From: Moelleriella libera RCEF 2490 | Taxonomy: Eukaryota; Ascomycota; Sordariomycetes; Hypocreales; Clavicipitaceae | Direction of reading: 5' to 3' | Length of the DNA stretch: 64,000 bases | NCBI GenBank assembly: GCA_001636675.1 | Contig: AZGY01000001.1 | Span: 1,441,122-1,505,121 of the forward strand | Shown: positions 34,201-45,329 of the stretch, in pieces | Numbering within the stretch: the stretch's first letter is position 1 | How the letters are laid out: each line of letters begins with the position of its first letter | The notes under the pieces: generated by a model | Told to the model about the DNA's origin: nothing | Databases searched by the model: none | Seen by the model: only the letters and a program-made list of their open reading frames with translations | Translations under genes and position numbers: made by a program

Positions 34201-34953
34201 GTGCCAATGTCCAAATGGGTCAGAGTCTAATTCTTTGTCACAGTCGGAAGGAAGCGACATGAGTCGCGAAAGCCGATGCAGAGAATGCGCTCGCGTCAAA
34301 CACGTTGAGAGGTGACATACCCTGCGGATGCATCCATCCATTTGCCACGAGACTGTTTCTATTGCAAGAAGCCCAAGTTTTGGATTGCCGCAAACCTCGT
34401 GCTAATCGCATTGGCTATCAATGGATCCAGAGCCAATGGAATCAGAGCGGCTGGGATTCGGGATGCATTTTCTCACATGAGGCAAGGAGCACACGCGTGT
34501 TTCAAGACAAATCACCTCCGCAATGATCACAGCGCATTCTAGAGGCCGACAAGGCCACTAGTAGATTGACATCAGCTAATCCCATGTTCGAACCCGCTTC
34601 GAAACCCGCTTCGATTGATTGAAAGCCGGAGCTACCTATAATGCTTCAGGTATCTAGGATGGCTTTCCTCTCATCGCCTTGGAAAAGATCACCCACTTGG
34701 GCGAGGCCGGACATACCGAGGCAAACTGAAGCTCAGGTAAAATCGCATTGAGGTAGAACTTTTCGGTCACTCTCGCCTGCTGACACAACGCCGTTCCAAT
34801 GGACTCGAAGAATGTTCACGTTTAGGCGTCTGGGTCTGTTGGCCCGCTGGGTCTGTCCAGGATGGCTGCAGACAGATCTTTCGTTCCCTCGATCTTCTTT
34901 AAAGAGTAGATCGGAGGTGATTCCGTCTACGGTAAAGGAGCTGTAGTTCATCG
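31251..34953. other. Gene-poor region with an AT-rich island
   Basis: About 3.7 kb without a supported gene. The first 200 nt are the promoter of the secreted-repeat gene. Between about 32210 and 32710 the composition drops to AT-rich, TpA-rich sequence unlike its surroundings (see separate entry). The rest has only short, overlapping open frames on both strands. Confidence 0.5.
32210..32710. mobile_element. AT-rich island, possible degraded transposon
   Basis: A sharp local fall in GC, many TA dinucleotides, stop codons in all frames and a short GGT/AGG-rich simple sequence (about 32360-32400) suggest a mutated repeat relic. No terminal repeats, reverse transcriptase or transposase motif could be identified, so the call rests on composition only. 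Confidence 0.3.
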
Positions 34954-36699
34954 TCAAACGCGATCATCAGGCGCAGCTCGTGAAGCTGCCATCTTCGAAA
35001 TATCATGCTCATCAAAAGGATCGACGATCGTGCTCGCAAACTTCCGCGCAGGTACACGCTTCGCGAAAAGCATATCCAGCTCATGGTACGAACGGTTCCA
35101 CGTCTCCGGCAGGCGAAAGTAACTCCAGACAAACATGCCGAAACATGTGCCGCCCCAAACGAACCCAGTGTAACCCTTCAGGTTCCACGCCTGCGGGTTC
35201 ATAAAGTACTGCTGCAGGGTGCCGCCAATGGTGCCCATAATGTTGTTGCTGTCACGCGCGAGGCAAATTGTTTTCTGGCGAAGGCGCGTGGAGCCCATTT
35301 CTGCGGGGAGAGCCCAGCCAAGTTGCCCGGCCGTGAGCTGGAACACGAACGTCCATACCATGGTGAGGCAAGCTTGCGCCATGGCAACGTTGTGCGTGTT
35401 TGTCCATATGTTGAGGATGCCGATGAGAAAGAGGATGAGGCACATGACTGCCATGCCCCAGACGTAAATTGTACGACGACCAAAGTTTGGCATCAGGACG
35501 AACCAATTCACGAGACAGCCGACGAACGCGAGGCCAGTACCGCCTAGAGCAAGTGAGTAGGTAGTACTGGTGCCAAGGCCAATTTGCGAAAAGAAGTAGC
35601 TGCTGTTATAGGCAAAGGCAATACCGCAGAGAATTTGGCCTGCAAAGACGAGACAGGCGATCTCTGTGCGGCGCAGCTCAAAGCCTCTGAAGCAATCGAG
35701 ATAGCTGGTGCCGACCTGCAGCTGCCGCTCTAGGTTGTCTGTGTAAATAATTGTGGAGAGAGTCTTGCGAGGATCAATATGTGTGGCTTTGGGAGACTGG
35801 AGCCGTCGGAGTGATGCCTCGGCTTCTTCAAGCTTGCCCATGCGCACGAGGTACCACGGTGACTCCGGCGACATGTAGATAAGGGGAGCAAGGAAGACGG
35901 GCCAGAACCATTGCAAGGCAAAGGGGATCTTGTATCCCCATTCGTCTTTCCTTTCTGAGAGACCCTTGAGGACTCCAGCCGAGATGAGCTGCCCGATGAT
36001 GAAGCACATGTTCGTATAAGACGTCATGTAGGTCCGAAGAGCCGTGGGAAGAATCTCGGACGCGTAGCCTGGAGCCGTCGTGGCTAGGATGCCCCACGGG
36101 AAGCCGCAAAGAATCTCACCAACCACAAGGACCTTGAGATTGGGCGCGAAGAAGACGACGAAAATGAAGGCCGATAGTGCCAGGAGCGCCCAGAGCTGCA
36201 CCCGTCTGGATCCATACTTGGGAACAAGGTATCCGCCGAGCAAACACCCGAGGATGGAGCCGACGCTGCCGCCCTGAGACAGTCCGGCTTGCCACGACGG
36301 GGTCAATTGGTATCCCGTTGGTGTTTCGGGCGTCATCCCAACAAAATATCCGTACTTGATCAGGAAGGAAGCTGGATGTAAGGGGAAAGAAGCAGAAGCG
36401 TCAATCGTGCGTGTTTTTCCAGCTCTGAGAGTTTGGGACTGGCTGCACTTACGATACGCGAAGAAGTTGGACAAGAGGTTGGTATCGTAGCCTTCCATGA
36501 TGACACAAGTTGCCGAGATCAAGGCCCACATGACGGCTTGAGGGTACGTTTGAAGCGCACCGCGAACGGTCAGCTCATGCTCGTCGGCTGTCGACTCGAG
36601 AGCCGCTTGATTCAGGACGCCGTTGTCCAGGGATCCTTCATTGGCGGCCTTGGCCAAGGTCGTCCCAACCTCGATTTGCTCTACGGCCGGCTTCTCCAT
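34954..36699 (-). CDS. MFS sugar transporter of the maltose/raffinose (alpha-glucoside/galactoside) type
   Basis: A plasma-membrane proton symporter, predicted to import di- or oligosaccharides. The exons are 36699-36453 and 36371-34954, giving 554 aa with twelve membrane helices. Sugar-porter signatures seen include GYDTNLLSNFFAYPSF, GCLLGGYLVPKYGSRR between TM2 and TM3, the PESPWYLVRMGKLEEAEASL motif after TM6, and PETWNRSYHELDMLFAKRVP after TM12. The PESPWYLVR variant is typical of fungal maltose permeases and of the Metarhizium raffinose transporter MRT. It is divergent from the GH36 alpha-galactosidase, so raffinose, stachyose or melibiose are plausible substrates. This is inferred from the neighbour rather than from the transporter sequence. 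The cytosolic N terminus is acidic. Confidence 0.88.
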   Translation of the reverse strand: MEKPAVEQIEVGTTLAKAANEGSLDNGVLNQAALESTADEHELTVRGALQTYPQAVMWALISATCVIMEGYDTNLLSNFFAYRKCSQSQTLRAGKTRTIDASASFPLHPASFLIKYGYFVGMTPETPTGYQLTPSWQAGLSQGGSVGSILGCLLGGYLVPKYGSRRVQLWALLALSAFIFVVFFAPNLKVLVVGEILCGFPWGILATTAPGYASEILPTALRTYMTSYTNMCFIIGQLISAGVLKGLSERKDEWGYKIPFALQWFWPVFLAPLIYMSPESPWYLVRMGKLEEAEASLRRLQSPKATHIDPRKTLSTIIYTDNLERQLQVGTSYLDCFRGFELRRTEIACLVFAGQILCGIAFAYNSSYFFSQIGLGTSTTYSLALGGTGLAFVGCLVNWFVLMPNFGRRTIYVWGMAVMCLILFLIGILNIWTNTHNVAMAQACLTMVWTFVFQLTAGQLGWALPAEMGSTRLRQKTICLARDSNNIMGTIGGTLQQYFMNPQAWNLKGYTGFVWGGTCFGMFVWSYFRLPETWNRSYHELDMLFAKRVPARKFASTIVDPFDEHDISKMAASRAAPDDRV

Positions 36700-37623
36700 A
36701 TTGGTCTCGGTTTTTTTGGTAAAGAAAAGTTCAATCTCAGAACATAAGTCCTATGACAGAGATGCTTTTTACGACGATCAACGCCAGATGACTCGATGTC
36801 GGAGTGCCAAAACCGTCAAACGACGCCAATTCGACGTATATATACTGCAGAGCCGAGACGGCAATTGACGAGAAAGCGGCCGTGAGATTGTGGCTTGTCA
36901 TGAAGTCGTTGGTCGACGTTCTAACGCGGAAACATATTCGGACATTGAAATTACCAATGAGCCTCATCATGTACATCGTCCGACAAATCAGGTCCGAAGG
37001 CAAAAGCCTCGAAACGAAGTCAGAGCCTAGATCGCTCCTAGTCCCGCGGGCCTGCCGTGGTGGTCTGTTTTCGGTTGGGGAAAGAAGATGGAGCTGCCAC
37101 GGCTTCCCCGCAAACCCCAGGAAACCGGAGTGCCCATCGAACCCGTCGGCCCACTTCGGCATGGCGAAGTGCATCCTGTATGGTACTATGTGAGGGGTGG
37201 TGTGCCGCCTCGACTATGTCGATCTCATCGTACGTGCGGCAGAGGCCTTTTGGGCGGACAAATGACCGACTAGCTGTCAGGGTGCCGAACCTTGTTCCCG
37301 GCTGGTGTCCGGTCGTGGGGCTTTCTTCGCCCGGCTTAAGTTCCGGGGGCGCAGATCCTATTCCTCTTGGGGTAAAATTCGGTTATTTCGTCTCTCCGCT
37401 CACTGGTCGGCCCCGTCGTCGACGCCATTCAGTTTGTCGGCATACCGGGCCTCCAGACCGACGTTTCAACCACATCCGAGGTGCAGAAAAGGAAACACTG
37501 GCAGCTTGCTGGGAGTGATGCTTCTTTGAGCTCCTATATCATCTCTCCTTCAGGACTTTGCCGCAATCCACGCATTTTGAGATTGCGACAGATCATCTAC
37601 TGCCGGGCGCTCACTTCCAAGCC
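36700..37623. promoter_or_regulatory. Divergent promoter of the transporter and alpha-galactosidase genes
   Basis: A 924-nt spacer shared by two genes likely to act together. It holds a CGG-N8-CGG direct-repeat element at 37299-37312, about 310 nt from the alpha-galactosidase start. This spacing matches the CGGN8(C/A)GG sites bound by AmyR-type Zn2Cys6 regulators. No gene is supported. Open frames in the interval overlap in several phases. Confidence 0.5.
37299..37312 (+). promoter_or_regulatory. CGGN8CGG candidate Zn2Cys6 binding site
   Basis: Sequence CGG, eight bases (ctggtgtc), CGG. The half-site arrangement fits known sugar-gene regulators, and a Zn2Cys6 gene lies 3.5 kb away. A match of this length occurs by chance fairly often in GC-rich DNA. 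Confidence 0.3.
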
Positions 37624-39981
37624 ATGACCAAAAGCCTTCCCAACCACGGCTCTCATGCCGTCCTCAAGCTAGAGCGTGAGCCTCGATAGTCCTTTTTTTT
37701 TTTTCTCTCTCTCGCGTCCCGACCAGCCCCTGTTGACCGTTCCGATAGCTGTCGTTGTCGACAAAAAGTCTTTTGCTCTCAACGGCAAGGACGTATCCTA
37801 TCACTTTCACATCGATGAGGCCACGGGTGACATCGTGTCCGATCATTTTGGCGGCCATGTCACCGAGGTTTACGAGGAGGAGTTGTATCCTCGAGGTGGT
37901 TGGTCGACCCAGGAACACATTCGGCGCGAGTTTCCTGACCTCGGCTGTGGCGACTTTCGCTCTCCCGCAGTCCGGATCACGCAGGCCGCTGGACATACAG
38001 TCAGCGCCTTCAAGTATGTCTCGCACGAGGTGACCACGGGAAAACCAGAGCTCCCGGGCTTGCCCGCCACTTTTGGCAATAAAGACGAAGTGACAACGCT
38101 CGTGGTGCGATTGTATGACTCCATCAGCTCTGTACAAGTTGACTTGCATTACTCCATCTTTACGAACCACAATGCCATTGCACGCAGTGCGACGGTCAAA
38201 AATTCAAGTGATCAGAGCATCACTGTCGAAAAACTGGCCAGCTTCAGCACCGATCTGCCTTTTGATGAGTATGAGATACTGCAACTCTCAGGCGAGTGGG
38301 TCAGGGAGTGTAAGCGGACTCGTCGCAAAGTCGACTATGGTACCCAAGGGTGAGCATGCGCTACTACTCTGTCCCTGTCATCTCGTGTGGCATGACGTGA
38401 AAGCTAACCTGAAACGTCAGGTTCGGTAGTAATGCTGGCTATTCTTCGCATTACAACAACCCCTTTTTAGGGCTCGTGAGACCCTCCACCACAGAGAATC
38501 ATGGCGACGTCTGGGGGTTTTCTCTTATTTACACGGGCTCGTTCAGTGCCGAGGTTGAACAGAGCGCGCAAGGGTATACTCGAGTCTTGATGGGCATGAA
38601 TCCAAATCAGCTTTCATGGCAGCTGAAGCCTGGCGAATCTTTAACCTCACCTGAGTGTGTGAGCATTTATACATCTGCAGGCATCGGCGATATGTCACGC
38701 AAGTTCCACCGTCTGTTTCGTCAGCATCTTATCACAAGCCGCTTCGTAGACAAACCGAGACCAGTGCTGCTCAACAGCTGGGAAGGGCTCTTCTTTGACT
38801 TTGACGAAGCTACCATCTACAGCATGGCCCAGGAATCCGCCAAGCTTGGCATCAAGCTGTTTGTCCTGGACGATGGTTGGTTCGGCGTCAAGTATCCACG
38901 CGTCAATGACCATGCTGGTCTTGGCGACTGGAAACCAAACCCGGCACGATTTCCGCACGGCCTCAAGTCCATTGCAGACAAGGTGAGGGGCCTGAAGGTG
39001 ATGCAGCCTTCCAAGCCGCATCACCAATCGGAAACCATGCAGTTTGGTGTGTGGCTGGAGCCCGAGATGGTCAACCCCAATTCGGAACTCTATGAGGAAC
39101 ATCCGGACTGGGTGCTTTTCGCCGGGGACTATCCAAGAACGGAAGCTAGACAGCAGCTTGTTCTCAATCTGGCGCTGCCAGCAGTACAGGACTTCATCAT
39201 TGACAGTGTTTCCGACGTTCTTCGCAGCGCACCAATCACCTACATCAAGTGGGACAACAACAGGGGCATCCATGAGTCTCCCTCCCCCAGCACCTACCAT
39301 GCTTACATGCTTGGGCTCTACCGCGTATTAAAAGAGCTGACTCGTCGCTTTCCTGACGTGCTTTGGGAAGGTTGTGCCTCTGGCGGTGGTCGCTTCGATC
39401 CCGGCATCCTGCATTACTTCCCGCAAAGCTGGACGTCAGATAATACTGATGCTCTGGATCGTCTTCAGATCCAATTTGGCACTTCACTTGTATATCCGGC
39501 ATCGGCTATGGGCTGCCATGTCGGAGCAGTGCCATATCCTACGACTGGTCGTTCCACTCCAGTCCGATTTCGAGCACATGTGGCCATGATGGGAGGTTCT
39601 TTTGGACTCGAGCTGGATCCCGCTCACCTTCCCGCCGAGGAGAGAGCTGAACTTCCAGAACTCATAGAGTTGGCTGAGCGTGTCAACCCCATTGTGGTGC
39701 GGGGCGACATGTGGCGATTGCGATTGCCGGGCGAGTCCAACTTCCCTGCAGTGTTGTTCGTCTCTCAAGATGGATCTGAGGGAGTGCTATTTCTCTTTCA
39801 AGTCCGCACTGTACCCGTGCACAATTTTCCCAGGCTTTATTTGCAAGGTCTTGACCCAGCATCGAGGTACAGATTGGACGGTGAGAAGGTTTACTCGGGT
39901 GCTACCCTGATGAACCGCGGCTTTCGACACAACTTCCATGGCGACTACGATAGCAAGGTCATTTTGCTGGACCGAGTTTGA
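37624..39981 (+). CDS. GH36 alpha-galactosidase, probably intracellular
   Basis: Hydrolyses terminal alpha-1,6-galactose from melibiose or raffinose-family sugars. The exons are 37624-37675, 37749-38349 and 38421-39981, giving 737 aa, as usual for the clan-D GH36 family. The first intron acceptor was set at 37748 because only it keeps the frame into VVVDKKSFALNGKDVSYHFH. Catalytic-domain motifs are LLNSWEGLFFDFDE, KLFVLDDGWFG, the nucleophile Asp in YIKWDNNRGIHE, GCASGGGRFDPGIL, and the acid/base Asp in SWTSDNTDALDRLQ. No signal peptide is present, so it should act on imported sugar. That fits the divergent transporter next to it. The N-terminal beta domain and C-terminal domain are both complete. 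Confidence 0.93.
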
Positions 39982-40844
39982 CGAGGGTCGTGTCCAGGTC
40001 AGATGCAGCGACTGCGTGACACAAGCAGCGAAGGGTCGGGTCTGTCAGAGAATCTTGGATAGAATAGCCCACAGCCTCTACAATGTGGTCATTACTGAGA
40101 TTTCCATGTCCCAAAGGGAGAAAGCTTGAGTCTTTGTGATACGACGGTGAAGCTCGGGAGTGGTTGCATAAAAATGGTGAGATGAGCATAAAGGCACGGC
40201 GGAAGCTATCACAAGGTGTCCAGATCGACGATTGCCCGCACCAGCAGTCTCGTGACACTCAAGCATTGTGGCCCCATTTTTTGTCTCGTACATATAAAGC
40301 AGGAGCGATGCGGATACGGCTGGCTAGTGGCAATTGCGAGACGTGTCGGGACTGGCGCGGCTGCAGCAACTACTGATTCGTGGCTCCACGTCCACCCCGA
40401 AGAATACCCCAATGGGCTTAGCCACCGGTTCGCTCGTTTCGTTTCCCCTCCCCGCCACTCACGGCTGGCTTGGTCCGACCCCCAGAATCTGAGAATTGGT
40501 GGGGTCTAGTTCTGATCTCGAGGCTATTGTCAAGCCAGAAAACCGTTGTCGTCGGTCCGAACTGGATTGCCAGTTTGGGCAATGTTTGAAGGCCAGCGAA
40601 AAGGGCGCTGACCCTCTCCGGCCCTGGGATTGAATTCGGTTCTAGGATCGCGAGATGCGCGAACCCCGCCCATTTGACCACCTAACAGCTTGCGTCGGAG
40701 TCACCAGACCAGGCCCGATCTGATGTCACCAACCCAATTCGAGCAAATTACCTTCAGCTCGACATTTCGCAACGCCGACGAAGCCAGGAGGTCAGAGTTC
40801 CCTACGATCTTGATTCGCTCTGTCCAGTACATGTACATGCCGCC
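39982..40844. other. Intergenic region and promoter of the Zn2Cys6 gene
   Basis: About 860 nt between the alpha-galactosidase stop and the regulator start. No gene is recognised. The open frames are short and overlapping. Confidence 0.45.
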
Positions 40845-42706
40845 ATGGCCTCAACGACTCCCGGCGTCGCAAAACGTCCACAGATACAAGTCTGCGACAA
40901 CTGCCGCTTCCGCAAGACGAAATGTGATCGTGGTCTACCATGCGGCAGTTGTGTTGCATCTTCCATCTCATGCCAATATTTGCACACACCAAGGCGGAAA
41001 GGGCCGCGAGGGGGCAAGGGCAGACGTCTGCTGCAAATCAAGCAGGGCCTTAAAGAGTTCGATGAATTATGCTTCAGCGTCAGCACGCCATCTCAGGTAC
41101 AACTTGACATGCTCGAAACAAAAGGCTCTCCCTCAAGGCCAGAGGCAGCACTTGGTGGCTCATCATTGTTGCACCCCTCCGCAAAAAGAGACAAGGATCA
41201 GTTGATAGCCACCCTGACGACCAATGTGCGATGCTTCATGAGGAGGATTCTTCCGATCATGCCGGTCTTAAACGAAACAGAAATCATGGAGGACGTCCAG
41301 CGTTTCGATAAGCTTCCCCTGCCACGCCAAGTCCTGATCCTCTCTCTTTGCGCTTGTACTCGCATCCAGCTGAAGCGGGACCAAAAAACCGAGGCTGAGG
41401 AGGAGGTACCTGTAAACACATATCTGCATGCTCCGTTGACAGGCAGAGGCATCCTTGCCGCGGCAAAAAGGCTTCGGAGGCAGTTCGATATTGTAGACAA
41501 TGTGGACCTGGACGCCATTGTGACATCTTATTTCTTATTCACAGCCCACGGCAACCTCGAGGAGCACCGGCATGCTTTATTCCTCCTGAACGAAGCCATC
41601 ACGATGACGTTTACCCTTGGCTTGGATAACGAGGAAACATATGCTAGTCTACCTGCCAGCGAGCGGGAAATGAGACGTCGCATCTTTTGGCTATTGTTCG
41701 TTACCGAGAGGTTTGTGATTTCTTTCTGACCCTTGCCATTTTGGGATCGCGGTTGATATCCGATAACAGAACGTATGCGCTGCAGCGTCGTCAGCCTGTC
41801 ATGTTGCGCAGCACGATCTCAAAACCTCAAGTGATCGACTCGGACTGTCCTGTGCTGATGCATGACTTTGTCAATCATATACGTTTGTTCGAACTGCTGC
41901 CTCCCACTCTGTACGACTGGCGCCCCAGCGGCGATCCCCTGCAACAACAGGTCTCGGCCGTTGCGCTCAGCCAGCGCGTAGCGGACATGCTGTGCACGGT
42001 GCAAGCTGGTGACTCTATGCTGGAAAGTCAACAGTTCGACACGCTCGTCACACAGCAATGGCTGCGTGTCTCCATGTGGCGCCTCGCATTTGGACAAGTT
42101 TCCAAGCAGTTGCGATGGCACTCGGGCTCGACAAACGCGAAGATACCTTTTGATGCAGGCAGGTCGATCATGGGACATTTGGAGGCTGTCAGCTCGACCA
42201 ACAAAGACTGTCACGGAATATCACTCGTGAGCGTCTCCCGTGCAGATCTCATTTCGATGCAATTGCTAACGGGCCATGAGCAGGAGCAAAAGCTGTTTGA
42301 TATTGGCGTGAGTCTCTCTGACGCGTCCCTGATCACACCGCCGACGTCTTTCTTCGAGCTTGGCCCCGTGGACCTGCTCTACTCCATAGTCAAATGCCTC
42401 GGTCACATTCGTGGCTGCAAATCTCCCCTCTTGCCAGAGCTACTGAAGCATTGTGGGGGCTTGTTACCCTACTCAACGCCCGCTCCGCAATTGAGCATGT
42501 CATCGACTTTGTACGAAAGCCCTGTGGATTCTCCATGTCGTCTATTAATGGACGGAGGAGAGACCGCGTCGACCGAGGAACCATCGCCAGACGGATCGTG
42601 GCACCAGGACGAGAACAGAATCACCGACTTCGAAGAGATTGGCCATTTCATCAACGAACTGTCCTGCGAGCCGCCAGCTTTTGACGAATGTTCGTCCGTC
42701 GGCTGA
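40845..42706 (+). CDS. Zn2Cys6 transcription factor, MAL63/MalR-like finger
   Basis: A fungal-specific nuclear regulator. The exons are 40845-41710 and 41770-42706, giving 600 aa. The binuclear zinc cluster is at residues 17-43 (QVCDNCRFRKTKCDRGLPC, then SCVASSISC), followed by the basic linker PRRKGPRGGKGRR. The finger and linker order resembles yeast MAL activators and Aspergillus MalR. The middle holds the fungal-specific TF domain (REMRRRIFWLLFVTER, split by the intron, then TYALQRRQPVMLRST). The C terminus is acidic. It lies downstream of an oligosaccharide transporter and an alpha-galactosidase on the same side, and is the natural candidate for their local regulator. No further DNA-binding domain is seen. 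The target assignment is inference. Confidence 0.87.
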
Positions 42707-42714
42707 AGCCTACC

Positions 42715-42748
<34 letters not shown>

Positions 42749-44009
42749 CCAAATTTGAAATTTGAAGATGAAATTCCGTATGCTCCAGAAGGAATGATTG
42801 AGATTGTCGCCAAGCTCTTCCAAGTTTCCTGCACTCCACTTCCTAGCACACCACTCGCACCCTACCTGCCGATTCTCTTTTCTTTACTCTCCTGTTCTTC
42901 TCATACAATTTCTGAATGTGCGCAACGGCGCGGTTAAGATGTTTGCGGCTGTTGGCCGGACAGAATGGTGACGACACGATTGGCCTACTGCGCGACCCCT
43001 GCCTAGCCGCCAGAATTGCTTTTTCGACCTATGTACTCTTTCCCCCGCAATTGAGAAACCGGCTCTTTCTGTCGGAGCTCCACGTCCGGAGGTAAGCTCC
43101 GGCTCGACCACTCATGCATGCGCTCCTATGATGCTTACTTTCGACGTACAGTTGATGCAAACGATGCTGCGAAAGCGAATCGTTGGTGCAGTACAGCCAA
43201 TCGAGTGGACCTGGTTCCGAGGGCTAACCCCGGATTCAATGATCCAAGCCATTTCCTCGTCAGATCGAGCTTTTCCATTTGAGCTGCCGACCGAATCGCA
43301 GATCGGTTGCATTCCACCTCGCTTTGTGTCATTGACTTGAAGCATGGAGCTTTTCCAGCTCAGTTCATCCCTTGGAACAGCCGCCGTTCCACAGTTACTG
43401 GACCGCCCCAATCTTGTGCATGCTCAGCCACTTTACACATTTTGGAAAGAAGGCAGTCCCAACATGCATCGTAAATCGATGGTTCGGCGGTGGCCTGGAC
43501 GCCGTCACGTGCTTGCTGTCTCGCATATGCCCATCAGAAATCGCATGCGAAATCAGAAGTGCGGGGGACGGGAAAAGCGTACCAGGGACCAGGGACGATC
43601 TGCGGTCCCTTGCCAAGGGGGCCAGTTGAAGCTTTGCTTCTGCTGATGTGCACTGCATGTAGTGCTGCCCTAGGCTACGACCGTGAATTTCACCTCTCAC
43701 CGACAATTAGTCCTAGCATTGACGCCACACTTTGCAAAAGCACTCGTCATGCATCGAGCAAGCAGAGGTCTTTCGCGATGACAAGCTTTGAACTAAGAAG
43801 CCGCATCACGATCCGTACGGTGAATTGTAGTTCGTCATCGGACCTGTTCTGTTATTTGACCGGGGCCTCTTGGGTATATAATACCCAGGAATAATCCTCT
43901 GGGAATATCTTCTTCTCCACTCAGACACTCATCACTCCAACACTCAGTACTCACAACAATCACTTCGATCTCTTCAAGTTCTTCAAGTTTTTAAAACCTA
44001 CCATTCACA
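42707..44009. other. Intergenic region and con-6 promoter
   Basis: About 1.3 kb. A 32-base T run (about 42717-42748) follows the regulator gene. Upstream of con-6 lies a TATA element in a short palindrome (43872-43889). No gene is recognised in between. Confidence 0.5.
43872..43889 (+). promoter_or_regulatory. TATA box embedded in a palindrome upstream of con-6
   Basis: The sequence GGGTATATAATACCC forms a near-perfect inverted repeat around TATATAA, about 130 nt upstream of the Con-6 start. Strong TATA elements fit highly induced genes such as the conidiation genes. The palindrome may be incidental. Confidence 0.5.
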
Positions 44010-44374
44010 ATGGCTACTGATGCTCAAGTCGCTGGCGGTCACAAGGCCACCCTGAACAACCCCAACGCCTCTGAGGAGGCTAAGCAGAACTCGCGCCAGG
44101 TTCTCGACAACGAGTTCAACGGCGGAGATGGTAAGCCGCGCCTTGATACGTCGACGGAGCTATCAATTGGCTGACCTGTTCTCTCTAGTCCCCAAGGCTA
44201 GTGACAACGACGGAGAGAAGAACCCCGGCAACGTTGCTGGAGGTCTCAAGGCGTATGTTTACCATACCTGATTGACACAAAACGGGAGACTAACAATGTT
44301 TTAGCACTTTGAAGAACCCTAATGTCTCTGACGAGGCCAAGCAGAGCGCTCAGGAGCGTCTTGATGCTATGTAA
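44010..44374 (+). CDS. con-6: Conidiation-specific protein 6 (Con-6)
   Basis: A very small protein abundant in conidia, named from Neurospora. Its molecular role is unknown. Three exons, 44010-44130, 44189-44252 and 44305-44374, give 84 aa. The short exons hide the gene from open-frame scans. The protein is built from two Con-6 repeats: GGHKATLNNPNASEEAKQNS near the N terminus, and GGLKATLKNPNVSDEAKQSA near the C terminus, with KNPGNVAGG between them. Both are close to the family consensus. Both introns are phase-compatible with canonical gt-ag ends. A TATA element lies about 130 nt upstream, and the leader is rich in CT and TTCAAG repeats. It is charged, hydrophilic and probably disordered. 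Confidence 0.95.
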
Positions 44375-45329
44375 TCAGGCCATAATGAATAATGTGAAAT
44401 AACGGGAGAAAGGTTAGGGCCATCCAGGCCTAGTTAGTATCTGACCATGAGCTCGACCATCTAGTTCATGATTAATACATCCTGTTACCCTTGAACAAAC
44501 TATTCGCTCTTTGTCTCCGCCGTGTCACATGTCGCTGCCTAGCAGTTTGATCCCCACTGTTCGCAGTCTGCAATAGGTGTTGGGCCAAGATTGTCCGTGA
44601 ATATCATAGCATCGCATCGGAGTAAGTGCCTCCACCAATACTGACACGGCATATTGAACAGACAGCATCGAGCCAGGATTCGGCCGAGTGAAATCTGAAC
44701 CGATGTAGTACTTTTCTCAACCTCCCTCATGCGCAATCTGCACAGTGGTACATTATAGCCCGTTGCATTAGGCCGCGCCTTTCACCGACACTTGCCTTGG
44801 TGGGATGATTCATGTATCCTCTCTTCCTAAATTTCCTCTTGCTCTTTTTGCTCTTCTTTTCTCTATCATGGTAATGATATTTAAACCTGTGTGATATTCC
44901 GCATGGTTGCTTGACAAGATCCCTTTCTCTTTCCTCGAACGCAAGGTCAAGATGCATCGGTGTAGATTGCTGTGCCAGTGCGCAGGAGATATTCTTTGTC
45001 GGTACGTCGTGCTAGGCCGCAGAGACTTGCTCGGCTGCACCGCATTGGTCGAATATAAGCCGACAGGAAAGGGATCGTGCCATGAAAGAGCCATGCGCTC
45101 GCCAACCCAGTTGCATTTAGAAAATCGTAGAGATAAAGATGATGCAAGGCGCGACTGTTTTTCTGCGTCATGGCCGTGGGCAGCACCGTTCCAACGAGCA
45201 GGACCCTGGTCACGCAAAGACTACGTACCTACAAGCAATGCTACAAGTGCGTCCCGAGACGAGATACTTTCTTTGCACGACGAAGCGCTTGGAGAAGTGC
45301 GCCCGGGGGGGAGGGGGAAGGGTGCTCGC
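44375..45329. other. Intergenic region, no gene recognised
   Basis: About 950 nt between con-6 and the 3' end of the alpha/beta hydrolase. Open frames on both strands overlap and lack domains. Confidence 0.45.
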
